Shown here one piece after another: positions 1 to 7,042 of a stretch of 23,143 bases of DNA; within the stretch, counting starts at the first letter, position 1; the number at the start of each line of letters is the position of its first letter. The DNA comes from Spirochaetaceae bacterium. Its GTDB lineage: Bacteria; Spirochaetota; Spirochaetia; SZUA-6; Bin103. The stretch lies in assembly GCA_026710565.1 (NCBI GenBank), contig JAPOQV010000513.1, forward strand, positions 1-23,143, in the 5' to 3' direction. A program made the translations under genes and the position numbers. The notes under the pieces are model-generated. The model did not search any database and was not told where the DNA came from. It worked only from the letters and a program-made list of their open reading frames with translations.

Positions 1-659
1 GCAAGACCACCACCGCCCGCCTGGCGGTGGGCATGTACCGGCCCGACAGCGGCGCCATCACGTACCGCGACCGCGCCGGGGTCGTGCACGAGGTCGGCAG
101 ATCGACGGCCCGCGCGCGGCGCGACCTCCGCACCCGGCTGGCGTACGTTTTCCAGGACCCCGCCCGCTCCCTCAACCCGCGCATGCGGGTGGAGTCGATC
201 CTGCTCGCCGGGCTGCGCTACACCTCGGATTGGCGCGGCTTCGACGACGGACGCGAGCGCGCCCTGGCCGCCCTGGAGGCCGTCGGGCTGGCCGCCCGCC
301 ACCTGAGCCGCCGCCCGCCCGACTTCTCCGGCGGCCAGCGCCAGCGCGTAGCCATCGCCCGCGCGCTGATCGTGCAGCCGGAGACGCTCATCTGCGACGA
401 GATCGTCTCCGCCCTGGACGTGTCGGTCCGCAGCCAGATCCTCGACCTGCTGCAGACGCTGCGCCGCGAGCTGGGGCTGACCCTGCTGTTCATCTCCCAC
501 GACCTGGCCGTCGTCACCTACTTCTGCGACCGCGTCGGCGTGATGCAGGGCGGACGCCTGGTGGAGGAAGCCACGGCGCAGGAGCTGGCGGCCGGCCCGC
601 GGCATCAGTACACCCGGCAGCTCTACGCGGCGGTGCCCAGGCTGGCCGGCTCCCGTTGA
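1..659 (+). CDS. Peptide/nickel-type ABC transporter ATPase (DppF/OppF-like), 5' end missing
   Basis: The gene enters from outside the window: bases 3 onward read KTTTARLAVGMYRP, the last part of a Walker A loop, so the N-terminal residues are cut off by the window edge. Downstream are the Q-loop (VFQDPARSLNPRM), the ABC signature (FSGGQRQRVAIARAL), Walker B (LICDEIVSALDVS) and the switch histidine (FISHDLAVV). The PARSLNPRM stretch after the Q-loop and the VSALDVSVRSQILDLL stretch are typical of the second ATPase of oligopeptide/dipeptide importers. It would hydrolyse ATP at the inner face of the membrane. It ends at TGA 657-659 with a short tail, without the long zinc-site C-terminus of some OppD/F proteins. 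Its permease and binding-protein partners would lie upstream. The substrate cannot be told from the sequence. Confidence 0.93.
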   Translation, partial: KTTTARLAVGMYRPDSGAITYRDRAGVVHEVGRSTARARRDLRTRLAYVFQDPARSLNPRMRVESILLAGLRYTSDWRGFDDGRERALAALEAVGLAARHLSRRPPDFSGGQRQRVAIARALIVQPETLICDEIVSALDVSVRSQILDLLQTLRRELGLTLLFISHDLAVVTYFCDRVGVMQGGRLVEEATAQELAAGPRHQYTRQLYAAVPRLAGSR

Positions 660-759
660 ACGGCCGCGCTGACCGGCTGCGATCCGTCACCGCGCGCCGG
701 CGATGACGCGGCACCCGGATGCGTACGAGTATCGCCTTGCCGCATCGAGGAGGTGCCCC

Positions 760-1821
760 ATGACGCTCGCCGAAGTCCACGACGACCGCTCGCTGCAACG
801 GTTCATGACCGAGCCGTCGGCGGCGCTGACCGAAGCGGCGGCGCGGATCGACGGGCCGGTGCTCGTCCTGGGCGGCAGCGGCAAGATGGGACCGGAGCTG
901 GCGGCGACGCTGCGGCGGGCCGACCGGGCGGCGGGGGTCGAGCGCGAGGTGGTCGTCGCGTCGACCTTCAGCGACGACGCTACCCGCGCGGAGCTGGAGG
1001 CCGGCGGCATCCGCTGCATCCGCGGCGACCTGACCGACCCAGGCTTCCTGGACGCGCTGCCCGACTCCCGCCAAGTCGTCTACATGCTCGGCTTCAAGTT
1101 CGGCAGCGGCACCGACTGGCGGCGCGCGTTCCACGTCAACTCGATCGTCCCGTACCTCGTGGGCGAACGGTTCGGCGACGCGAACATCGTCGTGTTCTCG
1201 TCGACCAACCCGTATGCCGAGGTCGACTACGTGCCGGGCGCGGCCGACGTCGGACCGCCCCTGGCCGGCGGCAGCCGCGAGGACGCGGAGGTACAGCCGC
1301 ACGGCGTCTACGGCTGGTCGATCGTGGCTCGCGAGGCCTCCTTCGCCACCACCGCCGCCCGGCACGGCGGGCAGCGCATCTGCAACTATCGCCTCAGCTA
1401 CGCGCAGCACCTGTGCTACGGCGTGCTGCGCGACCTGGCCGACAGGGTCCTCCGTGGCGCGCCGATCTCGCTTGCGGTGCCGGCGGTCAACCTCATATCG
1501 CAGCGCGATGCCGTCGACGTCGCCCTACGCTGCCTGGAGCACTGCGCCAACCCGCCGTGGACGGTCAACGTGTCCGGTCCCGGCCACCGGGTCGCCGGGA
1601 TCGTGTCCGCCCTGGGGGCCGCGCTCGGGCGCGAGCCGGAGCTGGCCGGCGGCGAGGGCGGTGCGGCGCCGTTGATCGACGACGGCCTGTGCCGCACGAC
1701 GTTCGGCGAGCCGCGGGACGGCGTCGGCGAGCTGATCGCCGCGGTGGCGGGCTGGGTCGAGCGCGGCGGCGCGAGCTGGGACAAGCCGACGCTGTTCGGC
1801 AGCGTCGATCACCGCTACTGA
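760..1821 (+). CDS. NAD(P)-dependent epimerase/dehydratase-like protein, atypical active site
   Basis: The 353-residue product is an extended-SDR-like protein. A Rossmann glycine motif (GGSGKMG, residues 38-44) follows a hydrophobic strand (VLVLG), and DLTD at 90-93 fits the usual post-beta3 position. The start at ATG 760 is chosen because GAGGAGGT (747-754) sits 5 nt upstream; an in-frame ATG at 703 has no such site. The canonical catalytic YxxxK is not intact: the expected segment reads YGWSIVAREASF (Tyr184, Ile188), so the Lys position is Ile. The FSSTNPY stretch keeps the Ser/Thr-rich strand that carries the catalytic Ser/Thr. It lies 100 bp after the ABC ATPase and faces the PhyH gene tail to tail. 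It may be a nucleotide-sugar or small-sugar oxidoreductase, or an NAD-binding protein of other function. The substrate is unknown. Confidence 0.85.
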   Translation: MTLAEVHDDRSLQRFMTEPSAALTEAAARIDGPVLVLGGSGKMGPELAATLRRADRAAGVEREVVVASTFSDDATRAELEAGGIRCIRGDLTDPGFLDALPDSRQVVYMLGFKFGSGTDWRRAFHVNSIVPYLVGERFGDANIVVFSSTNPYAEVDYVPGAADVGPPLAGGSREDAEVQPHGVYGWSIVAREASFATTAARHGGQRICNYRLSYAQHLCYGVLRDLADRVLRGAPISLAVPAVNLISQRDAVDVALRCLEHCANPPWTVNVSGPGHRVAGIVSALGAALGREPELAGGEGGAAPLIDDGLCRTTFGEPRDGVGELIAAVAGWVERGGASWDKPTLFGSVDHRY

Positions 1822-1844
1822 GCGGAGCTCACACCCGCATGCCC

Positions 1845-2621
1845 TCAGACCCGCATGCGCAGCATCGGGCGCGCGAACGACACCGCGAGATGCTCGCCGG
1901 TGCGCCGTGACGTGGTGCCGGGCGTCATGAAGTGGATGATGAAGGCGCGCCGTTCGCGCGCGGTGTTGTTGGGCGCGGTGTAGTGGAACGTCTGGCAGTG
2001 GTGCAGCATGGCGCCGCCGGCGGGCAGCTCGATCGCCACCGACTGTGAGCCGTCCACCTGTTCGGCGCTGTCCAGCAGCGCGTTGGTGGACGCCGAGCGG
2101 TCGTGCTCCAGCGCCTGCACGTGGGAGCCCGGGATCACCTGCATCGCGCCGTTGTCGACGGTGACGTCGTCGAGCGTCATCCAGCAGCTCACCAGGTTGG
2201 CCGGCACGCATTGCCAGTAGGCGTTGTCCTGATGCCAGAACACCGGTCCGCCGTGATAGGCCGGCTTGTACAGCGCCTGGTCGTGGAACAACTGGATGTT
2301 GGGGCCGATCAGGTCCTCGATGCAGTCCAGGATCGGCTCGTGGTAGAGCATGCGGCGGAAGTGCAGGTTGCGCTCGCACATCTGCATGATCTGCAGCATC
2401 TGCTCCTCCGCCTCGTTCTTGGCCTCCACGTCGTCGGTGTCGTCGATGGCGAGGTTGCGGAACGAGTTGGCGCCGGAGCGGGCAAGCGCGAACTCGCGGT
2501 CGTACTCGCGGCGCAGCAGCTCGACGGTGGCGTCATCCAGCAACGGTCCCAGCTTGACGTAGCCGTGAGTGTGAAAGGCACTCACCTGCTCGGGGGTCAG
2601 TCTTCGGTAGCCGTCGGTCAT
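1845..2621 (-). CDS. Phytanoyl-CoA dioxygenase (PhyH) family Fe(II)/2-oxoglutarate oxygenase
   Basis: The 258-residue protein carries the PhyH facial triad: His130 and Asp132 in WHQDNAYW, and the distal His213 in HHCQTFHYTAPNNT, followed by the Arg pair ERRAF (224-225) expected to bind the 2-oxoglutarate carboxylate. An N-terminal LTPEQVSAFHTHGYVKL segment is the usual family opening. The start at 2621 is supported by AGGAG 5 nt upstream; reading further upstream in frame gives low-quality sequence covering the intergenic region. Family members hydroxylate small organic molecules with O2 and 2-oxoglutarate. The bacterial homologues are diverse, so the substrate is unknown. It is divergent from the sugar importer operon starting at 2758 and may share the palindrome at 2672-2693 as a control site. 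Confidence 0.92.
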   Translation of the reverse strand: MTDGYRRLTPEQVSAFHTHGYVKLGPLLDDATVELLRREYDREFALARSGANSFRNLAIDDTDDVEAKNEAEEQMLQIMQMCERNLHFRRMLYHEPILDCIEDLIGPNIQLFHDQALYKPAYHGGPVFWHQDNAYWQCVPANLVSCWMTLDDVTVDNGAMQVIPGSHVQALEHDRSASTNALLDSAEQVDGSQSVAIELPAGGAMLHHCQTFHYTAPNNTARERRAFIIHFMTPGTTSRRTGEHLAVSFARPMLRMRV

Positions 2622-2671
2622 CACGTCTCCTATCCAGACCCTATCCGAGCCGCGGCACGCTGTCAGCCGGC

Positions 2672-2693
2672 GGTCAAGCCGGCAGGCTTGACC
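2672..2693. promoter_or_regulatory. Perfect palindrome in divergent intergenic region, candidate operator
   Basis: GGTCAAGCC (2672-2680) and GGCTTGACC (2685-2693) are exact reverse complements around a 4-bp centre GGCA. The site lies in the 136-bp gap between the divergent PhyH gene and the sugar-binding-protein gene, the typical place for a regulator that controls both. The right arm contains TTGACC, a possible -35 element for the importer operon, although no convincing -10 follows at 16-18 bp. The binding regulator is not in this window. A cruciform or RNA hairpin role is also possible. Confidence 0.5.
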
Positions 2694-2757
2694 TCGCCTA
2701 CTCCCGCGGGCATCGTCGCCGCGGAATTCACGACTCACTACGGAGGTCAATGAAAAC

Positions 2758-4098
2758 ATGCATCGAACGAAGAACCGCGCCGCGGTCACGCTGATTGCCG
2801 CGCTGGCGGCCCTGCTGGCGGCGCTCCCCGCCTTCGCCAGCGCCGAGGGAGAGACGGCGGCGGCGGAAGAGATCAAGATCCCGATGCTGTTCCGGGAGGG
2901 CGGCAACGACGCCAACACCGTCATGTACCGCGGCTTCATCGAAGCGTTCAACGAGAAGTACGACGGCCGCTACGAGCTTGACATCGAGTGGGTGCCAGGC
3001 ATGGCGGTCGAGATCAGGCAGAAGCTGAAGGCGCTCAACTCGGCGCGCAACCTGCCGGCAGTGGTCACCCAACTCGGCCCGGAGGCGGCGTTCGCCGAGG
3101 CGCTGATGCGCGACGGCCGGCTGATGGACCAGCGGCCCTACTTCGACGCCGACCCCGAGCGGCAGAAGGTGGCGTTTCCGGAGAGCGTCGAGTTCAACAC
3201 CGACGCCGAAGGCAGGATGTTCACCTCGCCCTCGACCGGCGCGCCCTACATCGGCATCTACTACAACAAGGAGATGTTCGCCGAGGCCGGCATCGACGCC
3301 TTCCCCACGACCTGGGACGACTTCTTCGCGGCATGCGAAGCGCTCCAGGCGGCCGGCTTCACGCCCCTGTCCATGCACACCACGGAGACCGGGTGGATCA
3401 CCAACCTGCTGCTCACCACCTACCTGGGCCGCACCCAGGAGGGTCGGGACTTCATGGACATCCGCTACCCGACCGACGAGTTCACCTCGGAGATCTACAT
3501 CGACGCGGTGCGCATGGTCGAACGCCTGTACGAGTACACCACCGCGGACGCGATCGGCGGCACCTATGCGCTGGCGGCCAACCACTTCTCGGCCTCCGAC
3601 ACGGCGATGATCGCCAACGGACCGTGGATGATCGCCAGCTTCGGCGACACGCAGTACTCGCCGGAGGGTTTCGAGGACAAGGTCGGCTACGCCCGCTTCC
3701 CCAACGACATGATGATCACCAACCTCGGGCGCGAGTACGGCCGCGGCGTGTCGATGGACCACGACCTGGCGGTGCGCGAGGGCGCGGTGGAGTGGATCAA
3801 GTTCCTGGCCACCCGTGACAACATCGCCCAGCAGGCGATCGCGCTCGGCCACATGACCCACCTGGTGTCGCTGAACGAAGACGAGAAGGCCGGGCTCGGG
3901 CCGGTGAATCTCGAGTATTTCAACGCGGTCGAAGGGGTCGAGCTGACCATTCCCTGGTTCCAGGCGCAGTGGGATCCGATCAACCAGAACGAGACGATCG
4001 TCAATCAGCTCCCCGCCCTGCTGTACGACGAGATCACGGCGGAGGAGTACGCGGCCATGCTCGCCGCATCGGCCAAGGAGTACCTCGAATCGCTGTAG
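2758..4098 (+). CDS. Extracellular sugar-binding protein of a CUT1-type ABC importer
   Basis: The 446-residue protein opens with a basic n-region (MHRTKNR), a hydrophobic core (LIAALAALLAALPAFA) and a signal peptidase I-like site near ASA-EGE; there is no lipobox cysteine. The mature part follows the MalE/UgpB-type solute-binding fold: the first strand IKIPMLF, an early helix MYRGFIEAFNEKY, the GAPYIGIYYNKEMFAEAGID block, a WDDFFAACEALQAAGFTP segment and a late NGPWMIASF motif. These are hallmarks of family-1 extracellular sugar-binding proteins. ATG 2758 is preceded by GGAGG at 2742-2746, a long 11-nt spacing; an out-of-frame ATG at 2750 is closer. It is the first gene of a four-gene operon. 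The likely ligand is a carbohydrate, but which one cannot be read from the sequence. Confidence 0.93.
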   Translation: MHRTKNRAAVTLIAALAALLAALPAFASAEGETAAAEEIKIPMLFREGGNDANTVMYRGFIEAFNEKYDGRYELDIEWVPGMAVEIRQKLKALNSARNLPAVVTQLGPEAAFAEALMRDGRLMDQRPYFDADPERQKVAFPESVEFNTDAEGRMFTSPSTGAPYIGIYYNKEMFAEAGIDAFPTTWDDFFAACEALQAAGFTPLSMHTTETGWITNLLLTTYLGRTQEGRDFMDIRYPTDEFTSEIYIDAVRMVERLYEYTTADAIGGTYALAANHFSASDTAMIANGPWMIASFGDTQYSPEGFEDKVGYARFPNDMMITNLGREYGRGVSMDHDLAVREGAVEWIKFLATRDNIAQQAIALGHMTHLVSLNEDEKAGLGPVNLEYFNAVEGVELTIPWFQAQWDPINQNETIVNQLPALLYDEITAEEYAAMLAASAKEYLESL

Positions 4099-4120
4099 GC
4101 CTCCGCTGCGTGGCGTGACG

Positions 4121-4154
4121 GCGCCCGGTACCTTCTGGATCGGGTACCGGGCGC
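4121..4154 (+). promoter_or_regulatory. Intercistronic stem-loop between binding-protein and permease genes
   Basis: GCGCCCGGTACC (4121-4132) and GGTACCGGGCGC (4143-4154) form a perfect 12-bp GC-rich stem with a 10-nt loop, 22 nt after the binding-protein stop. No U-run follows, so it is unlikely to be a full terminator. Hairpins at this place in sugar importer operons (for example malE-malF) protect the 3' end of the binding-protein message or attenuate the permeases, giving excess binding protein. That role is inferred here. Confidence 0.65.
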
Positions 4155-4170
4155 GCCCGCCCACGCGACC

Positions 4171-4185
4171 ATGAGCAACCGATGA
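4171..4185 (+). promoter_or_regulatory. Four-codon mini-ORF coupled to permease start
   Basis: ATG AGC AAC CGA TGA (MSNR-stop) ends so that its TGA overlaps the permease ATG at 4182 as ATGA. The permease has no clear Shine-Dalgarno of its own, so re-initiation from this mini-ORF could set its expression. A nearly identical mini-ORF precedes the SDR gene at 12758. This reading is inferred from the overlap alone. Confidence 0.3.
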
Positions 4186-5057
4186 TCAAGCCCGGACGCC
4201 TGTGGATCGTCCTGTTCCTGCTGCCGGCGCTGGCGATGTTCCTGCTGGTCTACCTGGGTCCGCTGGTGACGGCGGTGACCACCAGCTTCACCAAGTGGAA
4301 CGGGGTGCAGGCCCCGCAGTTCATCGGACTCGACAACTACCTGCGCCTGGCGACCAGCGCCAAGTTCCAGGCCGCGTTCGTCAACAGCATCAAGTGGGTG
4401 CTGGCCGCCGCGTTCATCCACGTGCCGTTCGGCGTGCTGGTGGCTCTGGTGCTGTTCAAGCGGCCGCGCGGCTGGCGCTTCACGCGCGCCGTCTTCATGA
4501 TCCCGAACGTCCTGGGATGGACCGCGCTGTCCATGCTGTTCATCTTCATCTACCTGCCCGACGCCGGCATTCTCAACGGGCTCATCCAACTCCTCGGGTT
4601 CCGGGACTTCAACCGCAACTGGCTGTATGAGCCCGGCAGCGCGTTCACGGCGGTGACCATGATCTGGCTGTTCTTCGCCGCCGTGATCACCCTGATCACG
4701 ATGTCGGAGCTGATGGCGATCCCGGACTCGCTGGGCGACTCGGCGCGCATCGACGGCGCGAGTCCGCTGCAGGTCGACCTCTACATCAACCTGCCGCTCA
4801 TCCGGCCGATCGTCGGCACCGGCATCGTGATCGCCGTCACCGCGGTGCTGAAGGCGTTCGAGATCATCTTCCTCACCACCGGCGGCGGTCCCGGCAACCG
4901 CACCCAGAACATCTCCGTGATCATGGTGAACCGGCTGCTCAACAGCCAGGAGTACGGCTACGCCAACGCGCTGGCGGTGGTGCTGCTGGTCATGGGCATG
5001 GTGGCGGTCCTGCTGGTGCAGTGGCTGTTCCGCCTGGGCAGGAGCTACCGTGAGTAG
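4182..5057 (+). CDS. Sugar ABC transporter permease, MalF/UgpA type
   Basis: The 291-residue product has about six hydrophobic segments, beginning with LWIVLFLLPALAMFLLVYLGPL near residues 7-28, and the cytoplasmic EAA loop near 179-210 (DSLGDSARIDGASPLQ ... LPLIRP), which docks on the ATPase. FIGLDNYLRL after the first membrane segment and GGGPGNRTQ near the C-terminus are common in MalF-like permeases. The start at 4182 overlaps a four-codon mini-ORF and lacks a good ribosome-binding site. The gene's 3' end overlaps the next permease by 8 bp. Together they form the transmembrane channel for the ligand of the preceding binding protein. No ATPase gene is present in the operon. Confidence 0.94.
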   Translation: MIKPGRLWIVLFLLPALAMFLLVYLGPLVTAVTTSFTKWNGVQAPQFIGLDNYLRLATSAKFQAAFVNSIKWVLAAAFIHVPFGVLVALVLFKRPRGWRFTRAVFMIPNVLGWTALSMLFIFIYLPDAGILNGLIQLLGFRDFNRNWLYEPGSAFTAVTMIWLFFAAVITLITMSELMAIPDSLGDSARIDGASPLQVDLYINLPLIRPIVGTGIVIAVTAVLKAFEIIFLTTGGGPGNRTQNISVIMVNRLLNSQEYGYANALAVVLLVMGMVAVLLVQWLFRLGRSYRE

Positions 5058-5925
5058 CCGGGCGGCCGAGCAGGTCGCCCTGCGCACGCCGCACGAGCGG
5101 TTTGCCGACGGGGCGGCGGCGCTGTTCCGCTACGCGGTGATGGGCTTCGTGATCGCCATCTCCGTGCTGCCGCTGGTGTGGGTGGTGGTCTCGTCCCTGG
5201 AGACCAACGCCGAGATCCTGTCCTCGGCGCTCAATCTGCCGGCGCAGCCGTCGCTCAAGGGCTATGCCACGGCGTTCCGCTTCGCGCGCCTCGACCTCAA
5301 GTTCGTCACCTCGCTGATCGTCGCCGTCTCCACCACCACCATCTCGCTGCTGATCTACTCGCTTGCAGCCTATGCCCTGTCCCGCTTTCGCTTCCGCCTG
5401 CGCACCCTCGTGTTCACGCTGCTGATCTCGTCGATCCTGATACCGGTCAACACGATGGTGCAGCCGGTGTACGCGGTGGTGCTGCGGCTCGGGCTCTACG
5501 ACACCAAGGCAGCGCTGATCCTGGTATACACGGGGTTTGCCATGCCGCTGTGCCTGTTCGTGCTGCGCAGCTACATGATGCACCTGCCCTACGAGATGGA
5601 GGAGTCGGCCTACCTGGAAGGCGCCAGCGTGCCGCGCACCTTCTGGCGGATCATGCTTCCCCTGACCCAGCCGGCGCTGGTCAGCTCGGCGGTGCTCACC
5701 TTCCTGGGATCGTGGAACGAGCTGCTGTACGCGCTGCTGCTGACCTCCTCCGAGCACAACCGCACCCTGCCCCTGGCGATGCGCTACTTCATGCAGCAGT
5801 TCACGTTCGACTTCTCGGCGATGTTCGCCGCGCTGGTGATCTACGTGGTGCCGTCGATCATTCTCTATATCCTCCTGCAGGAGAAGATCATGTCCGGCAT
5901 CGCCGCCGGCGCCGTCAAGGAGTGA
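5050..5925 (+). CDS. Sugar ABC transporter permease, MalG/UgpE type
   Basis: The 291-residue product has a cytoplasmic N-terminus, a first membrane span near residues 28-48 (VMGFVIAISVLPLVWVVVSSL) and the EAA loop near 181-210 (YEMEESAYLEGASVPRTF, then LPLTQPAL), characteristic of the second CUT1 permease. It starts at GTG 5050, overlapping the stop of the first permease, with AGGAG at 5040-5044 spaced 5 nt away; this supports the GTG start and translational coupling. FLGSWNELLYALLL near the fifth span and the closing EKIMSGIAAGAVKE tail match MalG-like proteins, whose last residues reach towards the ATPase. It acts in the inner membrane with the product of 4182-5057. Confidence 0.95.
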   Translation: MSSRAAEQVALRTPHERFADGAAALFRYAVMGFVIAISVLPLVWVVVSSLETNAEILSSALNLPAQPSLKGYATAFRFARLDLKFVTSLIVAVSTTTISLLIYSLAAYALSRFRFRLRTLVFTLLISSILIPVNTMVQPVYAVVLRLGLYDTKAALILVYTGFAMPLCLFVLRSYMMHLPYEMEESAYLEGASVPRTFWRIMLPLTQPALVSSAVLTFLGSWNELLYALLLTSSEHNRTLPLAMRYFMQQFTFDFSAMFAALVIYVVPSIILYILLQEKIMSGIAAGAVKE

Positions 5926-5929
5926 CCGG

Positions 5930-7042
5930 ATGCCCGAAGTCCCCGCGTTCCGCCGCCACATGGTCTACCAGGGATCTCCCGCCGAACGCATGTACTGCCT
6001 CGTCGGCGATCTGGACGGCGACGGTGTGCAGGAGTTCATCGTCTCGACCCGCAATCCGGAACAGCTCCACTGGTTTGGGAGAACTGGCGGCGGCGCCTGG
6101 CAGCCGCACCTGATCGACGACACCTTCCCGAGCATCAGCGTCGGCGGCGCGCTGGTCGACCTGAACGGCAGCGGCCGGCTGGACCTGATCGGCGCCACCA
6201 GCGACCGGGGCAGCAGCGTCTTCTGGTGGGAGTGCCCGGACGATCCGACCCGGCGGTGGGTGCGCCGGGAGGCCTTCCCGCTCCCCGCTCCCCGCACCCA
6301 CGACCTGCTGCTGGCGGACATCGACGGCGACGGGCGGCAGGAGCTCTACGTCTGGAACCAGGATGCCGAGACGCTCTTCAGTGTCCCGTTGCCCGACGAT
6401 CCCTATGCGACCCCGTGGCCGGAGGTACGGCCCGTCGTCACCGGCGTGGACGAGCAGGCGCTCGCGGCCGCCGACGTCGACGGCGACGGCAGGCTGGAGC
6501 TCATCGCCGGCTGCTCCTGGTACCGCCTGCTGCCGGATGGCACATGGGAACGGCACGTCTACACCCACGACTACGGCGGCGTGCGGGTGGTCGCCGCCGA
6601 CTTGGACGGGGACGGGCGGCCGGAGATCGCGGTCGCCGAGGTGGCCCTGGACATCGGACGCACGTACGGACGCCTGGCGCTGTTCCGGCCCGGGGCGGAC
6701 GTCGAGGACGTGTGGGAAGACGAGGTGCTGCACGACCGGCTGCTGGACGCGCACACGCTGCAGGTGGCCGATTTCGACGGCGACGGCCGGCCGGACCTGT
6801 ACGTGGGCGAGATGGGGCGGGGGGACTGGACCGAACCGCACCCGCCGGCGCAGTTGCTCTTTCTGAGCCGCGGAGAACGGATGGAACAGGTCGTCATCGA
6901 CACCGGCATCGGCACCCACGAAGCGCAGGCCATCGAGCTGGACGGCCGCTGCGGCATCGTGAGCAAGCCGTACCGGGCGCTTGCCGACAGTGCCCCGCGA
7001 CCCGCGGAGGTCGACGCCCTCTACCTCTATCTTCCGGAGTGA
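5930..7042 (+). CDS. FG-GAP/VCBS-repeat beta-propeller protein without signal peptide
   Basis: The 370-residue protein contains six regularly spaced calcium-loop motifs of the DxDxDG type: DLDGDG (27-32), DLNGSG (77-82, degenerate), DIDGDG (130-135), DVDGDG (182-187), DLDGDG (224-229) and DFDGDG (281-286). Spacing of about 40-55 residues indicates a six- or seven-bladed FG-GAP/VCBS propeller. AAGGAG sits 7 nt before ATG 5930, and the gene begins 4 nt after the permease stop, so it is the last member of the importer operon. Such propellers are usually secreted. Here the N-terminus (MPEVPAFRRH) has no signal peptide or membrane segment, so a cytoplasmic role or non-classical export must be assumed. 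It might sense or process the imported sugar; no catalytic motif is recognised. Confidence 0.88.
   Translation: MPEVPAFRRHMVYQGSPAERMYCLVGDLDGDGVQEFIVSTRNPEQLHWFGRTGGGAWQPHLIDDTFPSISVGGALVDLNGSGRLDLIGATSDRGSSVFWWECPDDPTRRWVRREAFPLPAPRTHDLLLADIDGDGRQELYVWNQDAETLFSVPLPDDPYATPWPEVRPVVTGVDEQALAAADVDGDGRLELIAGCSWYRLLPDGTWERHVYTHDYGGVRVVAADLDGDGRPEIAVAEVALDIGRTYGRLALFRPGADVEDVWEDEVLHDRLLDAHTLQVADFDGDGRPDLYVGEMGRGDWTEPHPPAQLLFLSRGERMEQVVIDTGIGTHEAQAIELDGRCGIVSKPYRALADSAPRPAEVDALYLYLPE

Noticed and set aside
1833..1859. Direct repeat ACCCGCATGC between the convergent epimerase and PhyH ends
   Set aside because: It is a short two-copy repeat partly inside the PhyH coding sequence and is not a terminator or attachment site that I can support.
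2622..2951. N-terminal extension of the PhyH gene
   Set aside because: It would overlap the divergent binding-protein gene and the palindrome. Its residues look like noise, and a good AGGAG site precedes ATG 2621.
2728..4164. Minus-strand 478-codon frame opposite the sugar-binding-protein gene
   Set aside because: It has no recognisable domain and a low-complexity Val/Glu/Arg/His composition. The plus-strand gene has a signal peptide and solute-binding motifs.
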